From positions 102,882-166,881 of the forward strand of contig CAWBKY010000005.1 in the NCBI GenBank assembly GCA_963789555.1: 64,000 nucleotides of DNA, in the 5' to 3' direction. This document shows, piece by piece, positions 46,290 through 54,350 of this stretch (the first letter of the stretch is position 1; every line of letters begins with the position of its first letter). Under the pieces are notes generated by a model. That model was not told the DNA's origin, did not search any database, and was given only the letters and a program-made list of their open reading frames with translations. The stretch is from JACXTP01 sp963789555. Lineage in GTDB: Archaea > Thermoplasmatota > Thermoplasmata > Methanomassiliicoccales > UBA472. Both the position numbers and the translations under genes were made by a program.

Positions 46290-47264
46290 ATGGGTCAAAA
46301 GACCTATATGGACCAGGCAGACATAATGCGGCCGATGCGAGAGGGCAACCTGGAGAGGCGGGATGTGGCGTTGCTGCATGTGCTGATGCGCGACTCGAGG
46401 GCGACGGAGCAACAGGTCTCCGGAATAACTGGAATGCCGTCGGGGGAGGTGGCGAAGCGAACCGAGGCCATGGTGGAGGCGGGCGTCATCCGCTCATTCA
46501 CGACCAAGCCCTCCCTGACCTCCCTGGGCGCCATCAGTGTCCTGGTGTACGGTAAGAGCCGGCTTTCCACCTTGGAGGAGGCGAAGGACCACCTGATATC
46601 CAATGACCGAGTGGCCTGGGCCGCCCTTTCCGGAGCGGGCAGGCTTTATGTGGCCCTGCACCTGCCCGACCCAAAGGAGAAGGACGCCCAATTGCGCAAA
46701 GTGGAGGGGGAGGCCATGCTGCTCCGTCCCACCGCAGCGGTGCGCGACCTGTTCGGCTCCCAACCTGGCGCTCATGATTACGATCAATTGGAATGGGGGA
46801 TCGTCCGATCTCTTTCAAAGGACTCACGCAAACCCGTCGAGGATGTCGCCAGAGAGCTGGGGCGAGCCGTGGAGGAGGTGGATGGTCATCTTCGCAGGAT
46901 GATGCAGGACGGCCTCCTGGACTTCTCCATCGAGTTCGACCCGAACCAGTGCGCCAACCCCATGTGCCTTTTCCATGTGGAGACCATCGATCCATACGCA
47001 TTGGAGGACCGGGTGAGGATGGTGATGGAAAGGAATGCCCCGGCCCTACTGTTCTTCAACACCTATTCCAACGTCAGGCAGCTCATGACCACCATGGCCA
47101 TCCCCCAGGACTTCGAGGACCTGCGGAGCATCATGCGTTCCTTGAGGGGGGAGGGCGGCTTCGGATATGTGGAGGCGAACCCCATCCTGTCCTCTTGCCT
47201 GATGGACACCTGGAGGGACAAGATGGTCATGGAGAAGGGAGGTCCAGCACGGAGGAAAAGGTAA
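46290..47264 (+). CDS. Lrp/AsnC-like regulator with two winged-helix domains
   Basis: About 325 residues. The first HTH is RRDVALLHVLMRDSRATEQQVSGITGMPSGEVAKRTEAMVEAGVI. The second is EWGIVRSLSKDSRKPVEDVARELGRAVEEVDGHLRRMMQDGLL. A C-terminal strand-rich domain follows (ALLFFNTYSNVRQL). ATG 46290 is chosen because the upstream open frame lacks natural-looking sequence. The targets are not evident. Two peroxiredoxin genes follow on the same strand, so a redox or stress role is possible. Confidence 0.72.
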   Translation: MGQKTYMDQADIMRPMREGNLERRDVALLHVLMRDSRATEQQVSGITGMPSGEVAKRTEAMVEAGVIRSFTTKPSLTSLGAISVLVYGKSRLSTLEEAKDHLISNDRVAWAALSGAGRLYVALHLPDPKEKDAQLRKVEGEAMLLRPTAAVRDLFGSQPGAHDYDQLEWGIVRSLSKDSRKPVEDVARELGRAVEEVDGHLRRMMQDGLLDFSIEFDPNQCANPMCLFHVETIDPYALEDRVRMVMERNAPALLFFNTYSNVRQLMTTMAIPQDFEDLRSIMRSLRGEGGFGYVEANPILSSCLMDTWRDKMVMEKGGPARRKR

Positions 47265-47306
47265 AATGGTCGGGTCACATTATCGAAAAAGAAGGAGTAG
47301 GATGCT

Positions 47307-47798
47307 TTGGTAAAATGGTACGGACTGCCGTTGGGCGTCAAGGCCCCTGATTTCCAACTGCCCAACGAGTGCACCAATATGGTCCACCTGGCAGAGCTGA
47401 CCGGGAAAAAACCGGTGCTGCTTGCCTTCTACTGCGCAGATTTCGGGCCGATGTGCGCGGTGGAGATGATCGGGCTCCGCGACCGTTATGACAAATTCGG
47501 CCCCCTATGCCACCTGTTGGCCATCAGCACCAACACCACCTACTCTCATGGCGCATGGTCTGAATCGTTGAAGCTCCCCTTTCCATTGCTGAGCGACCTG
47601 GACGGGACGGTTTCCAAGGCCTATAACGTCTGGCCACCTAAAGAGCTGGTCGACCTAGAGGGGCGGTCGTTGCGAGCGGTCTTCATCCTCGACCGAGAAG
47701 GTATGATAAGATATTGCTGGGCCCCGGACGACCCAGGGCTGGAGCCGAACTATGCGGAGCTCCTAGATGTGCTTAAGGAGCTTGAGAACGGACCATAG
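47307..47798 (+). CDS. Peroxiredoxin-like thioredoxin-fold protein
   Basis: 163 residues, AhpC/TSA family. GVKAPDFQLPNE is the N-terminal motif and LLAFYCADFGPMCAVEMIGL is the peroxidatic segment, with the cysteine at the canonical position and an extra cysteine earlier. There is no obvious resolving cysteine near the C-terminus. A TTG start at 47307 follows GGAGTAGGA. It is cotranscribed with the paralogue at 47842. Confidence 0.8.
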   Translation: MVKWYGLPLGVKAPDFQLPNECTNMVHLAELTGKKPVLLAFYCADFGPMCAVEMIGLRDRYDKFGPLCHLLAISTNTTYSHGAWSESLKLPFPLLSDLDGTVSKAYNVWPPKELVDLEGRSLRAVFILDREGMIRYCWAPDDPGLEPNYAELLDVLKELENGP

Positions 47799-47841
47799 GC
47801 ACCAAAAGGGTTTTCATAAGGAAGATGGGTACGAGTGAGGC

Positions 47842-48331
47842 ATGGAACAGGCGAAAGTGCCAGCTGTTGGTTCCAAAGCCATCGACTTCGAGCTTCCGGA
47901 CGAGATGGGGCGCCCTTTACGGTTCAGCTCGGTCTGGTCCCAGGGACCGGTGCTTTTGCTCTTCTATCCCACCGACTTCGGCATGCACTGCAGCCTGCAG
48001 ATGGGCCAGGTCCGGGACAACTACCAGCGGTTCCAAGACCTGGGCGTCACGGTCCTGGGCATCAGCACCAACACCATCCATTCCCATGGCACGTGGCAGA
48101 TCGAACCTGCGTTTGCCCTTCCATCTGGTGAGCGACATCGACGGGAAGGTGGCCCGAAGCTATGGCATGATGTGCCCGGAGGACAGCTGGCTCAAGGGCC
48201 GGTCCTGTCGGAGCGCCTTCCTGGTGGGCAAGGACGGGGACATCCTCTACACATGGTTGCCGCCGGACCAGTCCTACACCCCAGACATCGATGGCCTCTT
48301 CGAGGACATCCGACAGGCCTTGGGGGTATGA
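47842..48331 (+). CDS. Second peroxiredoxin-like protein (one frameshift)
   Basis: GSKAIDFELPDEMGRPLRF and LLLFYPTDFGMHCSLQMGQVRD show the peroxiredoxin fold with one peroxidatic cysteine. After an indel near 48110 come LPFHLVSDIDGKVARSYGMMCPEDSW and AFLVGKDGDILYTWLPPD. About 162 residues. Similar in sequence and order to its upstream neighbour, so a tandem duplication is likely. Confidence 0.82.
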
Positions 48332-48996
48332 CCGGCCAAACGCGGGTTCTTTATGATAAGCTTTGAAGAATCTCGGGAGACCTGACGCTCCTGGCCCAAG
48401 AGCTCCAGCGGGCAGGAGTGCAAAGGGGAGTCGAAGGCCAAGGTCTCATATTCTCCACCCTCGCCCGATATGTTGATGCCGCTTCGTCTGGAGACGACCT
48501 TGAGGTCGCCGATGGCCTTCTCATCGATGACCCGTCCCAACCAATCCTGGTCCAGTCCTTCGGCGAAGGTGCCGACGATCATGGCCCTGACCCCGGCCTG
48601 CACCATGTCGCGCAGCAGCATCTCCTGGTCCTTGCGCCATAGCGGCGAGAAGCAACGCAGGCCCAGCCCTTCGCACACCCGGTTGATGCGGTCCCATTGG
48701 TAATCGGATGCGATGGCACCGGTGATCACGCCATCGACCTCCAGACCTGCGAGCGCCCCTCTCAAGGCCTCAAGGTCCTCATCCTCCTGACCGCTAGATG
48801 GTACGCTGACCAGTTCCTTCCCCATGGACTGGGCATGGAGCGGGACGGTGTCCAGGTTCAAGGTGTGGAAGAGCATGGCGTAGGGGTCCTGGGGCACTAT
48901 CGTGACCAAAAAAGGGACCTCCTGACCGCTCTGCTCCATGAGATAGGTGGCATAGGTAGAGTCCTTACCGCCCGAGAACAACGAGGCCAGCCTCAT
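48274..48996 (-). CDS. dph6: Diphthine-ammonia ligase (Dph6-like)
   Basis: Last step of diphthamide synthesis on elongation factor 2: ATP-dependent amidation of diphthine. LFSGGKDSTYATYLM is the PP-loop (residue 7 on). INISGEGGEYETLAFDSP is the family signature. The natural C-terminus should be SSKLIIKNPRL near 48335. The frame then runs on for about 20 codons and overlaps the convergent peroxiredoxin gene, so a base error near the stop is likely. About 220 residues expected. Confidence 0.88.
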   Translation of the reverse strand: MRLASLFSGGKDSTYATYLMEQSGQEVPFLVTIVPQDPYAMLFHTLNLDTVPLHAQSMGKELVSVPSSGQEDEDLEALRGALAGLEVDGVITGAIASDYQWDRINRVCEGLGLRCFSPLWRKDQEMLLRDMVQAGVRAMIVGTFAEGLDQDWLGRVIDEKAIGDLKVVSRRSGINISGEGGEYETLAFDSPLHSCPLELLGQERQVSRDSSKLIIKNPRLAGHTPKACRMSSKRPSMSGV

Positions 48997-49079
48997 GATG
49001 CCTTGAAGGTCGTGACCGCTAATGAACCTTTAGACCATGTCTCTCAAACCAAATATATCCCCAATATCATGTCCAGGAC

Positions 49080-49235
49080 ATGTATTGCGCCAAGTGCGAC
49101 AAGACCATCCCGGACGAGCGGCTCCAGGAGATCGGCGCGAAGCTCGCCGAGCAGTTCGGCGACGATTCGCTGAGCAAGGGGGTCTGCCCGGTCTGTGGCA
49201 CCAGGCTGATGAACCCAAAGAGGAAGGCGAAGTGA
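49080..49235 (+). CDS. Small zinc-ribbon protein
   Basis: 51 residues: MYCAKCDKTIPDERLQEIG, then KGVCPVCGTRLMNPKRK. Two CxxC pairs form a zinc ribbon, and the tail is basic. It lies one base before the creatininase-family gene and is probably cotranscribed with it. Function unknown. Confidence 0.7.
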   Translation: MYCAKCDKTIPDERLQEIGAKLAEQFGDDSLSKGVCPVCGTRLMNPKRKAK

Positions 49236-49236
49236 C

Positions 49237-49952
49237 ATGCGCATCGAGGAGATGACCAGGGATGAGTTCGTGGCGGCGGTGGCCAAGCGCCCAGTGGTGA
49301 TCGTTCCCTTCGGGGCCTGCGAGGCACACGGCCCGCATCTGCCACTGGGGACGGATTCCTATCAACCGGAGGCACTGGCCGATGAGGTGGCGGGACGCCT
49401 GGGGGGATTGGTGGCCCCGATGGTCCGGTACGGACAGCACAGCTCCACCAAGAAGATGCCAGGTACGCTAGGCGTCCGTATGGAGACGCTGAAGGCCCTG
49501 GCCATCGACATCATGGAATCGCTCATCGCCAACGGGATCGACAAGATCGTCCTGGTCTCGGGGCACGCGGGCACCATCCATCTGGCCGCCTTGAAGTCCG
49601 CCTGCGAGGAGATCGTGGAGCGACATGAGGTGCGACTTGATGATGCTGACCGACTACGATATCGCCTTCAAGTTCATCCCCGAGTACTGCGGGGAGGAGC
49701 CGGACGGCCATGGGGGGACGATCGAGACGGCACGGGTCATGGCCATCCGACCCGACCTGGTCGAAGAGGAGACGGGGCAAGGGCAGTCTGCACCAGCTCC
49801 AACTACATGGTGGTCTGCCACCCGGAGGACCACTATCCCGATGGCTTATGTCGGTGACGCCAAGAAGGCGACGCAAGGAGGTGGGGGAGGAGATAAACAA
49901 GCACATCGCCGACGAGCTGACCAAGCTGATCCAGGAAGAACTTCGAGGTATG
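49237..49952 (+). CDS. Creatininase-family amidohydrolase (ArfB-like, several indels)
   Basis: VVIVPFGACEAHGPHLPLGTDSYQPEALADEV and KIVLVSGHAGTIHLAALKSA supply the metal-binding residues of the creatininase fold. PEYCGEEPDGHGGTIETARVMAIRPDLVEE is the second metal/active-site region. In methanogens the best known member is ArfB, which deformylates a riboflavin/F420 precursor; this assignment is plausible but not proved. Frame changes lie near 49630, 49790 and 49880. The 3' end is uncertain and runs into rpiA. Confidence 0.7.
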
Positions 49953-49955
49953 ATC

Positions 49956-50623
49956 ATGTCGGAGCTGAAACGCCAAGCGGCGGAGAGGGCGGTCGGTTAT
50001 GTCAAGGACGGCATGGTGGTTGGGCTGGGACAGGCAGCACCGCTTATTTCGCCGTGGAGGCGATCGGTCGACTGGTCGATCAAGGCCATTCTCTGAGGGG
50101 CGTGCCGACCTCAAAGGCCACAGAGGACCAGGCCAGGAAGTGCGGCATCCCTCTCCTCGAGCTGGACCAGGTGGACAGGATCGATGTCACCATCGATGGC
50201 GCCGACGAGGTGGACGGCCGAATGGACCTGATCAAAGGACTTGGTGGGGCGCTGCTCCGGGAGAAGATGGTGGCCTACATATCCAACCAGCAGGTGATCG
50301 TGGTGGACGACTCCAAACTGGTGTCCAAGTTGGGTCAGAAGGCCCCGTTGCCGGTCGAGGTGGTGCCTTTCGGGCATAAGCGGACCAGGAAGCACTTGGA
50401 ATCGTTAGGATGTCGTGCAGAGCTCAGAGGAGGTCAGACGCCTTTCGTCACCGATAACGGTAACCTGATCTATCATTGCCGCTTCGAATGCATCGACGAC
50501 CCTTATGAGCTGGAGCTGCAGTTGAAACAGATACCAGGAGTGGTGGAGACCGGCCTGTTCCTCCGCCTTGCCACGAAAGTGGTGGTCGCAGGCGAGAGGG
50601 GCATCGAGGTCAGGGAGAGGTAG
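49956..50623 (+). CDS. rpiA: Ribose-5-phosphate isomerase A (one frameshift)
   Basis: MSELKRQAAERAVGYVKDGMVVGLG is followed, after a missing base near 50030, by GSTAYFAVEAIG, the phosphate-binding loop. VTIDGADEVDGRMDLIKGLGGALLREKMVAYIS contains the catalytic DGADE and KGxGGAL motifs. GQTPFVTDNGNLIYHC follows. About 223 residues. ATG 49950 or 49956; the second fits the family better. Confidence 0.93.
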
Positions 50624-50624
50624 T

Positions 50625-51005
50625 TCAGTCCTCTGCCCTGGCCTGTGTCTTCAGAAGCTCTATGTTCGCCTCGATGCGCTCGATGCGCTTCCGTTCTTCC
50701 TTCTCCAAGGTCTCGATTATCTTGTCCCAAGGAATGGCCAGCTTATAGGCGTGAACGGGACGGCCCTTGCCTTCCTTCTTTAGGTCCCGTTTGATCACCC
50801 ATTTGCGCCGACGCAGCTCCTGCATGGCTATGGAAACCTCTGGTTGCCTTAGCTGGGTGGACAGCTCTATGTCCACAGAAGTGGTCTCCTCTTTCTTCCT
50901 TAGGTATGCCAGGGTCTTTGCCACGTTCTTAGGCATCCCTGTACCCATGAGGATCTCCACTAACTGCTCGTCCTTCTTGTTAAATCCCCTCTCGACCAAA
51001 CTCAA
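50625..51005 (-). CDS. Archaeal winged-helix transcriptional regulator
   Basis: 126 residues: VEILMGTGMPKNVAKTLAYLRKKEETTSVDIELSTQLRQPEVSIAMQELRRRKWVI is an HTH related to TrmB/MarR types, followed by a wing (GKGRPVHAYKLA) and a coiled-coil helix at the C-terminus. Small conserved euryarchaeal regulator. It converges on rpiA and is divergent from the L44e operon across a 430-base AT-rich spacer. Confidence 0.8.
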   Translation of the reverse strand: MSLVERGFNKKDEQLVEILMGTGMPKNVAKTLAYLRKKEETTSVDIELSTQLRQPEVSIAMQELRRRKWVIKRDLKKEGKGRPVHAYKLAIPWDKIIETLEKEERKRIERIEANIELLKTQARAED

Positions 51006-51432
51006 CGCCTCCCCTTAAATTGAAACGGTTTCTTGCTTTCGCAATTAGAAGATTTATTATGTGCAAGATATAAATCATTTTCTATTTATGATTAATATTG
51101 AAATGCCTGGATAAGATACTGGCTATGTAATTTTATTGCGTGCCATTAACATAAATGCCACTAAATTATTTCCCATCTGGATAGGTTGTGTTTTCATTTT
51201 ATAATAATATCATTATAGATATAAATTACGAATGAGGTCTGACCTTACCGTCCCGATCGGCCCCGATTTGGTTCGGCACGAGGCCGGTCGCTTGTCCCTT
51301 GGACATCGAAGAAACAGTTCTGGATAATACCCTCGGAACCAATAGCCAGATATATACCAGATATCTCATCTTCTGTAATACTTTAAATAATATATCAGTA
51401 TTAGGGCATTTTGCTTCCAAGGGTGTTACGCT
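51006..51432. other. AT-rich divergent promoter region
   Basis: 427 bases between the regulator and the L44e operon. It contains the L44e TATA box (TTTAAATAATATAT, 51382-51395, centred about 44 bases before the ATG). Other AT-rich boxes near 51060 and 51200 could serve the leftward gene. A 64-codon open frame on the minus strand has no support. Confidence 0.5.
51382..51395 (+). promoter_or_regulatory. TATA box of the L44e operon
   Basis: TTTAAATAATATAT; transcription would start near 51415, giving a leader of about 18 bases before ATG 51433. Confidence 0.5.
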
Positions 51433-51711
51433 ATGAAGATGCCCAGGTCAATTAAAACTTACTGTCCTTCATGCAAGGTCCATACCGACCATGAGGTCGA
51501 AAGGGTCAAGAAAAAGAAGGCCAGCGAGCTCAAGTGGGGTCAGAGACGATTCAGGCGGGCCACCTCCGGTTATGGAGGTTTCCCAAGGCCTAAGCCTGAG
51601 GGTCGCGAAAAGCCCACCAAGCGCGTAAACCTACGTTACCGCTGCAAGAAATGCAAGAAGGCCCACCAGAAGACCTGCTTCCGGGCCAAGAAGTTCGAGC
51701 TGACGGAGTGA
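51433..51711 (+). CDS. rpl44e: Ribosomal protein L44e
   Basis: 92 residues, very basic. The zinc-ribbon cysteines lie in YCPSCKVHTDH and YRCKKCKKAHQKTC. RRATSGYGGFPRPKPEG is the conserved central loop near the E site of the large subunit. First gene of the classic archaeal run L44e, S27e, aIF2alpha, Nop10, PAC2. Confidence 0.97.
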   Translation: MKMPRSIKTYCPSCKVHTDHEVERVKKKKASELKWGQRRFRRATSGYGGFPRPKPEGREKPTKRVNLRYRCKKCKKAHQKTCFRAKKFELTE

Positions 51712-51716
51712 GCGAT

Positions 51717-51890
51717 ATGACCCACACCAACAATTTCGTTAAGATCAAGTGCGCTGACTGCGGGAACGAGCAGATAGCGTTCAAGAAGCCAGCGACCAAT
51801 GTCGCATGCCACGTATGCGGCTCTACCCTGATCAAACCCCGTGGCGGTCACGGGGAGATGAAGGGCGAGCTGCTTGAGGTGGTCGACTAA
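51717..51890 (+). CDS. rps27e: Ribosomal protein S27e
   Basis: 57 residues: FVKIKCADCGNEQIAF and VACHVCGSTLIKPRGG give a CxxC-CxxC zinc ribbon. The length and last residues (GELLEVVD) are typical. The stop overlaps the aIF2alpha start (TAATG), so translation is coupled. Confidence 0.96.
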   Translation: MTHTNNFVKIKCADCGNEQIAFKKPATNVACHVCGSTLIKPRGGHGEMKGELLEVVD

Positions 51891-52675
51891 TGCCCAAGAC
51901 CAGCGAGTTCCCGGAGGAAGGCGAGCTCGTTGTGTGTACTGTACAGAACGTAAAAAACTTTGGTGCCTTCGTCACCCTTGACGAGTACGGCAACAAGGAA
52001 GGTTTCATCCACGTCCGCGACGTGGCCACGGGCTGGGTAAAGTACATCCGTGACTATGTGCGCGAGGGACAGAAGGTGGTCTGCAAGGTACTCGGCGTCG
52101 ATACGTCGAAGGGCCACATCGACCTGTCCTTGAAATCGGTCAACGAGCACCAGCGCCGGGACAAGATCCAAGAGTGGAAGAACGAGACCAAGGCGGAGAA
52201 CCTCCTCAAGATCGTGGCCGAGCGCCTGAACCGTACCCCGGAGAGCTGCTTCGAGGAGTTCGGCTTTGACCTGGTGGAGAACTATGGCACCTTGTATGGG
52301 GCCTTCGAAGCCTGCGCGGCGAACAAGGACGCCCTCAAGGAGCTCGGCATGTCCGGCCCCTGGACCTCTGTGTTCTATGAGGTCGCGCTAGAGAACGTCA
52401 CACCGCCCTTCGTGCAGATATCCGGTTACCTGGAGGTCAGATGCCCCGCCCCGGACGGCATAGACCGCATTCGGACCGCCATGATGGCCGGCGTGGAGAT
52501 GTATCCCGAACATGTCACTATCCAATACATCGGTGCCCCACGCTACCGCGTCGTGGTCACCGCAGAGGATTACAAGGAGGCGGAGGACATGTTGAAGGAT
52601 GTGACCAGCACGGTCATCGCCTCAATCAAGGACGCCGAGGGGGAAGGCTCTTTCTCGCGCGAGGCCAACAAATAG
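51890..52675 (+). CDS. eif2a: Translation initiation factor aIF2 alpha subunit
   Basis: 261 residues. The N-terminal S1 domain begins EEGELVVCTVQNVKNFGAFVTLDEYGNKEGFIHVRDVA. A helical domain (RTPESCFEEFGFDLVENYG) follows, then the C-terminal alpha/beta domain (YIGAPRYRVVVTAEDYKEAED), the standard three-part layout. Delivers initiator tRNA with beta and gamma subunits, which are not in this window. Confidence 0.96.
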   Translation: MPKTSEFPEEGELVVCTVQNVKNFGAFVTLDEYGNKEGFIHVRDVATGWVKYIRDYVREGQKVVCKVLGVDTSKGHIDLSLKSVNEHQRRDKIQEWKNETKAENLLKIVAERLNRTPESCFEEFGFDLVENYGTLYGAFEACAANKDALKELGMSGPWTSVFYEVALENVTPPFVQISGYLEVRCPAPDGIDRIRTAMMAGVEMYPEHVTIQYIGAPRYRVVVTAEDYKEAEDMLKDVTSTVIASIKDAEGEGSFSREANK

Positions 52676-52729
52676 GTCGGCGCGCAAATCTTATCCGTAG
52701 GCGGTTCACATAGGGGTGCAGAGGCGTAA

Positions 52730-52903
52730 ATGCGAACGACTTTACGTAAATGTCCATTGTGCAAGGAATACACCTTGAAGGACACCTGTCCCAGGTGTGG
52801 GGTCGGGACCGATGTGCCCATACCGCCACGCTATTCGCCGGAGGACCGGTACGGCAAGTACAGAAGGATGATGCGTCAGGAGTGGAGGGAGAGAAATGGA
52901 TGA
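52730..52903 (+). CDS. nop10: H/ACA ribonucleoprotein subunit Nop10
   Basis: 57 residues: RKCPLCKEYTLKDTCPRCG is the zinc ribbon and PIPPRYSPEDRYGKYRRM the Cbf5-binding segment. Part of the H/ACA pseudouridylation complex. Overlaps the next gene by 8 bases. Confidence 0.96.
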   Translation: MRTTLRKCPLCKEYTLKDTCPRCGVGTDVPIPPRYSPEDRYGKYRRMMRQEWRERNG

Positions 52904-53654
52904 CATTATTATGATCACCAGCGAGGAGCCGGAACTGAACGAGCCCATCATGATAGAGGGTCTGCCCGGCGTCGGTAACGTGGGCAAGCTGGCGGCGGAG
53001 CACCTGGTGGAGCAGCTGAAGGCGACCAAGTTCGCCGAGATTCACTCCAAGTACTTCCCGCCCCAGGTACTGCTGGACGACGATGGCGTCATCCGTCTGG
53101 TCAGCAACGACCTTTACTATGTGCGCGGGGAGGGCGAAAGGCCGGACCTGATCATATTGGTGGGCGACTATCAGGGCCTGACGCCGGAGGGCCAGTACGA
53201 GCTCTCGGACTTCATGCTCAAGGTCGCCATGGACCATAAGGTGAGGCGCATCTACACCCTGGGAGGCTATGGCATCGGGCGCATGGTGGAAGAACCCCGC
53301 GTGCTCGGGGCCGCTACCTCCATGACATTGGTGGAGGAGATGAAGGAGAAGGGCGTGGTCTTCTCCAAGGGCGAGCCGGGAAGCGGCATAGTCGGGGCCT
53401 CCGGATTGTTGCTCGGGCTGGGCAAGGTGCACGGCATGGAGGCGGTATGCCTCATGGGGGAGACCTCGGGTTACTTCGTCGACCCGAAGGGGGCTGAGGC
53501 GGTCCTACGCATATTGTCCGCGCTGCTCAACGTAGAGGTGGACTTCAGCGCATTGCAGGACAAGGCGCAGCAGATCGATGTGATAACCTCCAAGCTCAAG
53601 GAGAATGAGGCGCCGCAGGAGAAGCGCCGCGAGGACCTGGGTTACATCGGTTGA
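52896..53654 (+). CDS. PAC2-family proteasome assembly chaperone-like protein
   Basis: 252 residues. EPIMIEGLPGVGNVGKLAAEHLVEQLKA is the N-terminal signature. LIILVGDYQGLTPEGQYEL and IYTLGGYGIGRMVEEP follow, as in archaeal PbaB/PAC2 proteins that help assemble 20S rings. Last gene of the L44e operon. Confidence 0.9.
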   Translation: MDDIIMITSEEPELNEPIMIEGLPGVGNVGKLAAEHLVEQLKATKFAEIHSKYFPPQVLLDDDGVIRLVSNDLYYVRGEGERPDLIILVGDYQGLTPEGQYELSDFMLKVAMDHKVRRIYTLGGYGIGRMVEEPRVLGAATSMTLVEEMKEKGVVFSKGEPGSGIVGASGLLLGLGKVHGMEAVCLMGETSGYFVDPKGAEAVLRILSALLNVEVDFSALQDKAQQIDVITSKLKENEAPQEKRREDLGYIG

Positions 53655-53767
53655 ACCGTCCAAACCATTTAAAAATTAAAATTTTCAATAGTAATTAAAA
53701 ATAAAAAAAAGGGGAGGTAATCGTGACCTCAGCCTCAGAATGTGCACCCCATCCCATTCTGACAGGC

Positions 53768-54058
53768 CTACTTCTTGAGATATTTCTGCTCCATCTCTTC
53801 GATGGCTGCTAGCGTTTTCTCTGCCTCTTCCATCCTTTTCATCTTGTCCGCCACTAGATCCAGACGGTCATAGATGAGGTCCCTGATGGCTGCCCTTATC
53901 GCCTCCGACCGGGACGGGAAGTCGTCGACCTTCACCAGGAAGTCCAACGCTCTGATGTACCGGGCTGGAAGCCTAAGGGTCACTTTTTCGAGGTCTGTGT
54001 CCTCCATAGCCGCCCCCAAGGAATTAAAGAGGTCTATTCGACCTTCTTTGTCTGACAT
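53768..54058 (-). CDS. Ribbon-helix-helix (CopG-like) DNA-binding protein
   Basis: 96 residues. EKVTLRLPARYIRALDFLVKVDDFPSRSEAIRAAIRDLI is a textbook ribbon-helix-helix motif: the DNA-contacting strand, then two helices. A charged C-terminal coiled coil follows (MKRMEEAEKTLAAIEEMEQK). It would act as a dimer on a palindrome; its target is not evident. Confidence 0.87.
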   Translation of the reverse strand: MSDKEGRIDLFNSLGAAMEDTDLEKVTLRLPARYIRALDFLVKVDDFPSRSEAIRAAIRDLIYDRLDLVADKMKRMEEAEKTLAAIEEMEQKYLKK

Positions 54059-54196
54059 TGTATGTCTGAGTGACTATAAATAACTTCGTTAAAAAACGCA
54101 TGAAATCGGATGTGTTGGCTCGATCGTTTTGATCGACTGGAAGGTGCACAGAGAATCGAGGGTGAAATTACACCGAACGAAAATAGGGAACAAATG

Positions 54197-54205
54197 CTAT
54201 ATATG
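54197..54205 (+). promoter_or_regulatory. TATA box of tRNA-Tyr
   Basis: CTATATATG is centred 29 bases upstream of the tRNA 5' end. Confidence 0.55.
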
Positions 54206-54229
54206 GTGATGCATTTAGGAGGAAAACAC

Positions 54230-54342
54230 CCCGACTTAGCTCAGACTGGCTGGAGCGGCTGACTGTAGTGGGTTCACCGGTTCGCCGGTACTTTAACGCC
54301 GATATCAGCAGGTCCCCGGTTCAAATCCGGGAGTCGGGACCA
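54230..54342 (+). tRNA. tRNA-Tyr(GTA) with 35-nt intron
   Basis: The acceptor CCCGACT (54230-54236) pairs with AGTCGGG (54332-54338), discriminator A, CCA encoded. The C1-G72 pair is the archaeal tyrosine identity. The D stem is GCTC/GAGC. The anticodon stem GCTGA (54258-54262) pairs with TCAGC (54305-54309). The loop starts C-T-GTA-G, so the anticodon is GTA at 54265-54267, and an intron interrupts position 37/38. The T arm is CCCGG-TTCAAAT-CCGGG. Confidence 0.93.
54269..54303 (+). other. tRNA-Tyr intron
   Basis: 35 bases at the canonical 37/38 position. It folds into ACCGG-TTCG-CCGGT (54276-54289), a perfect 5-bp stem closed by a TTCG tetraloop. Confidence 0.8.
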
Positions 54343-54350
54343 ATAATATC

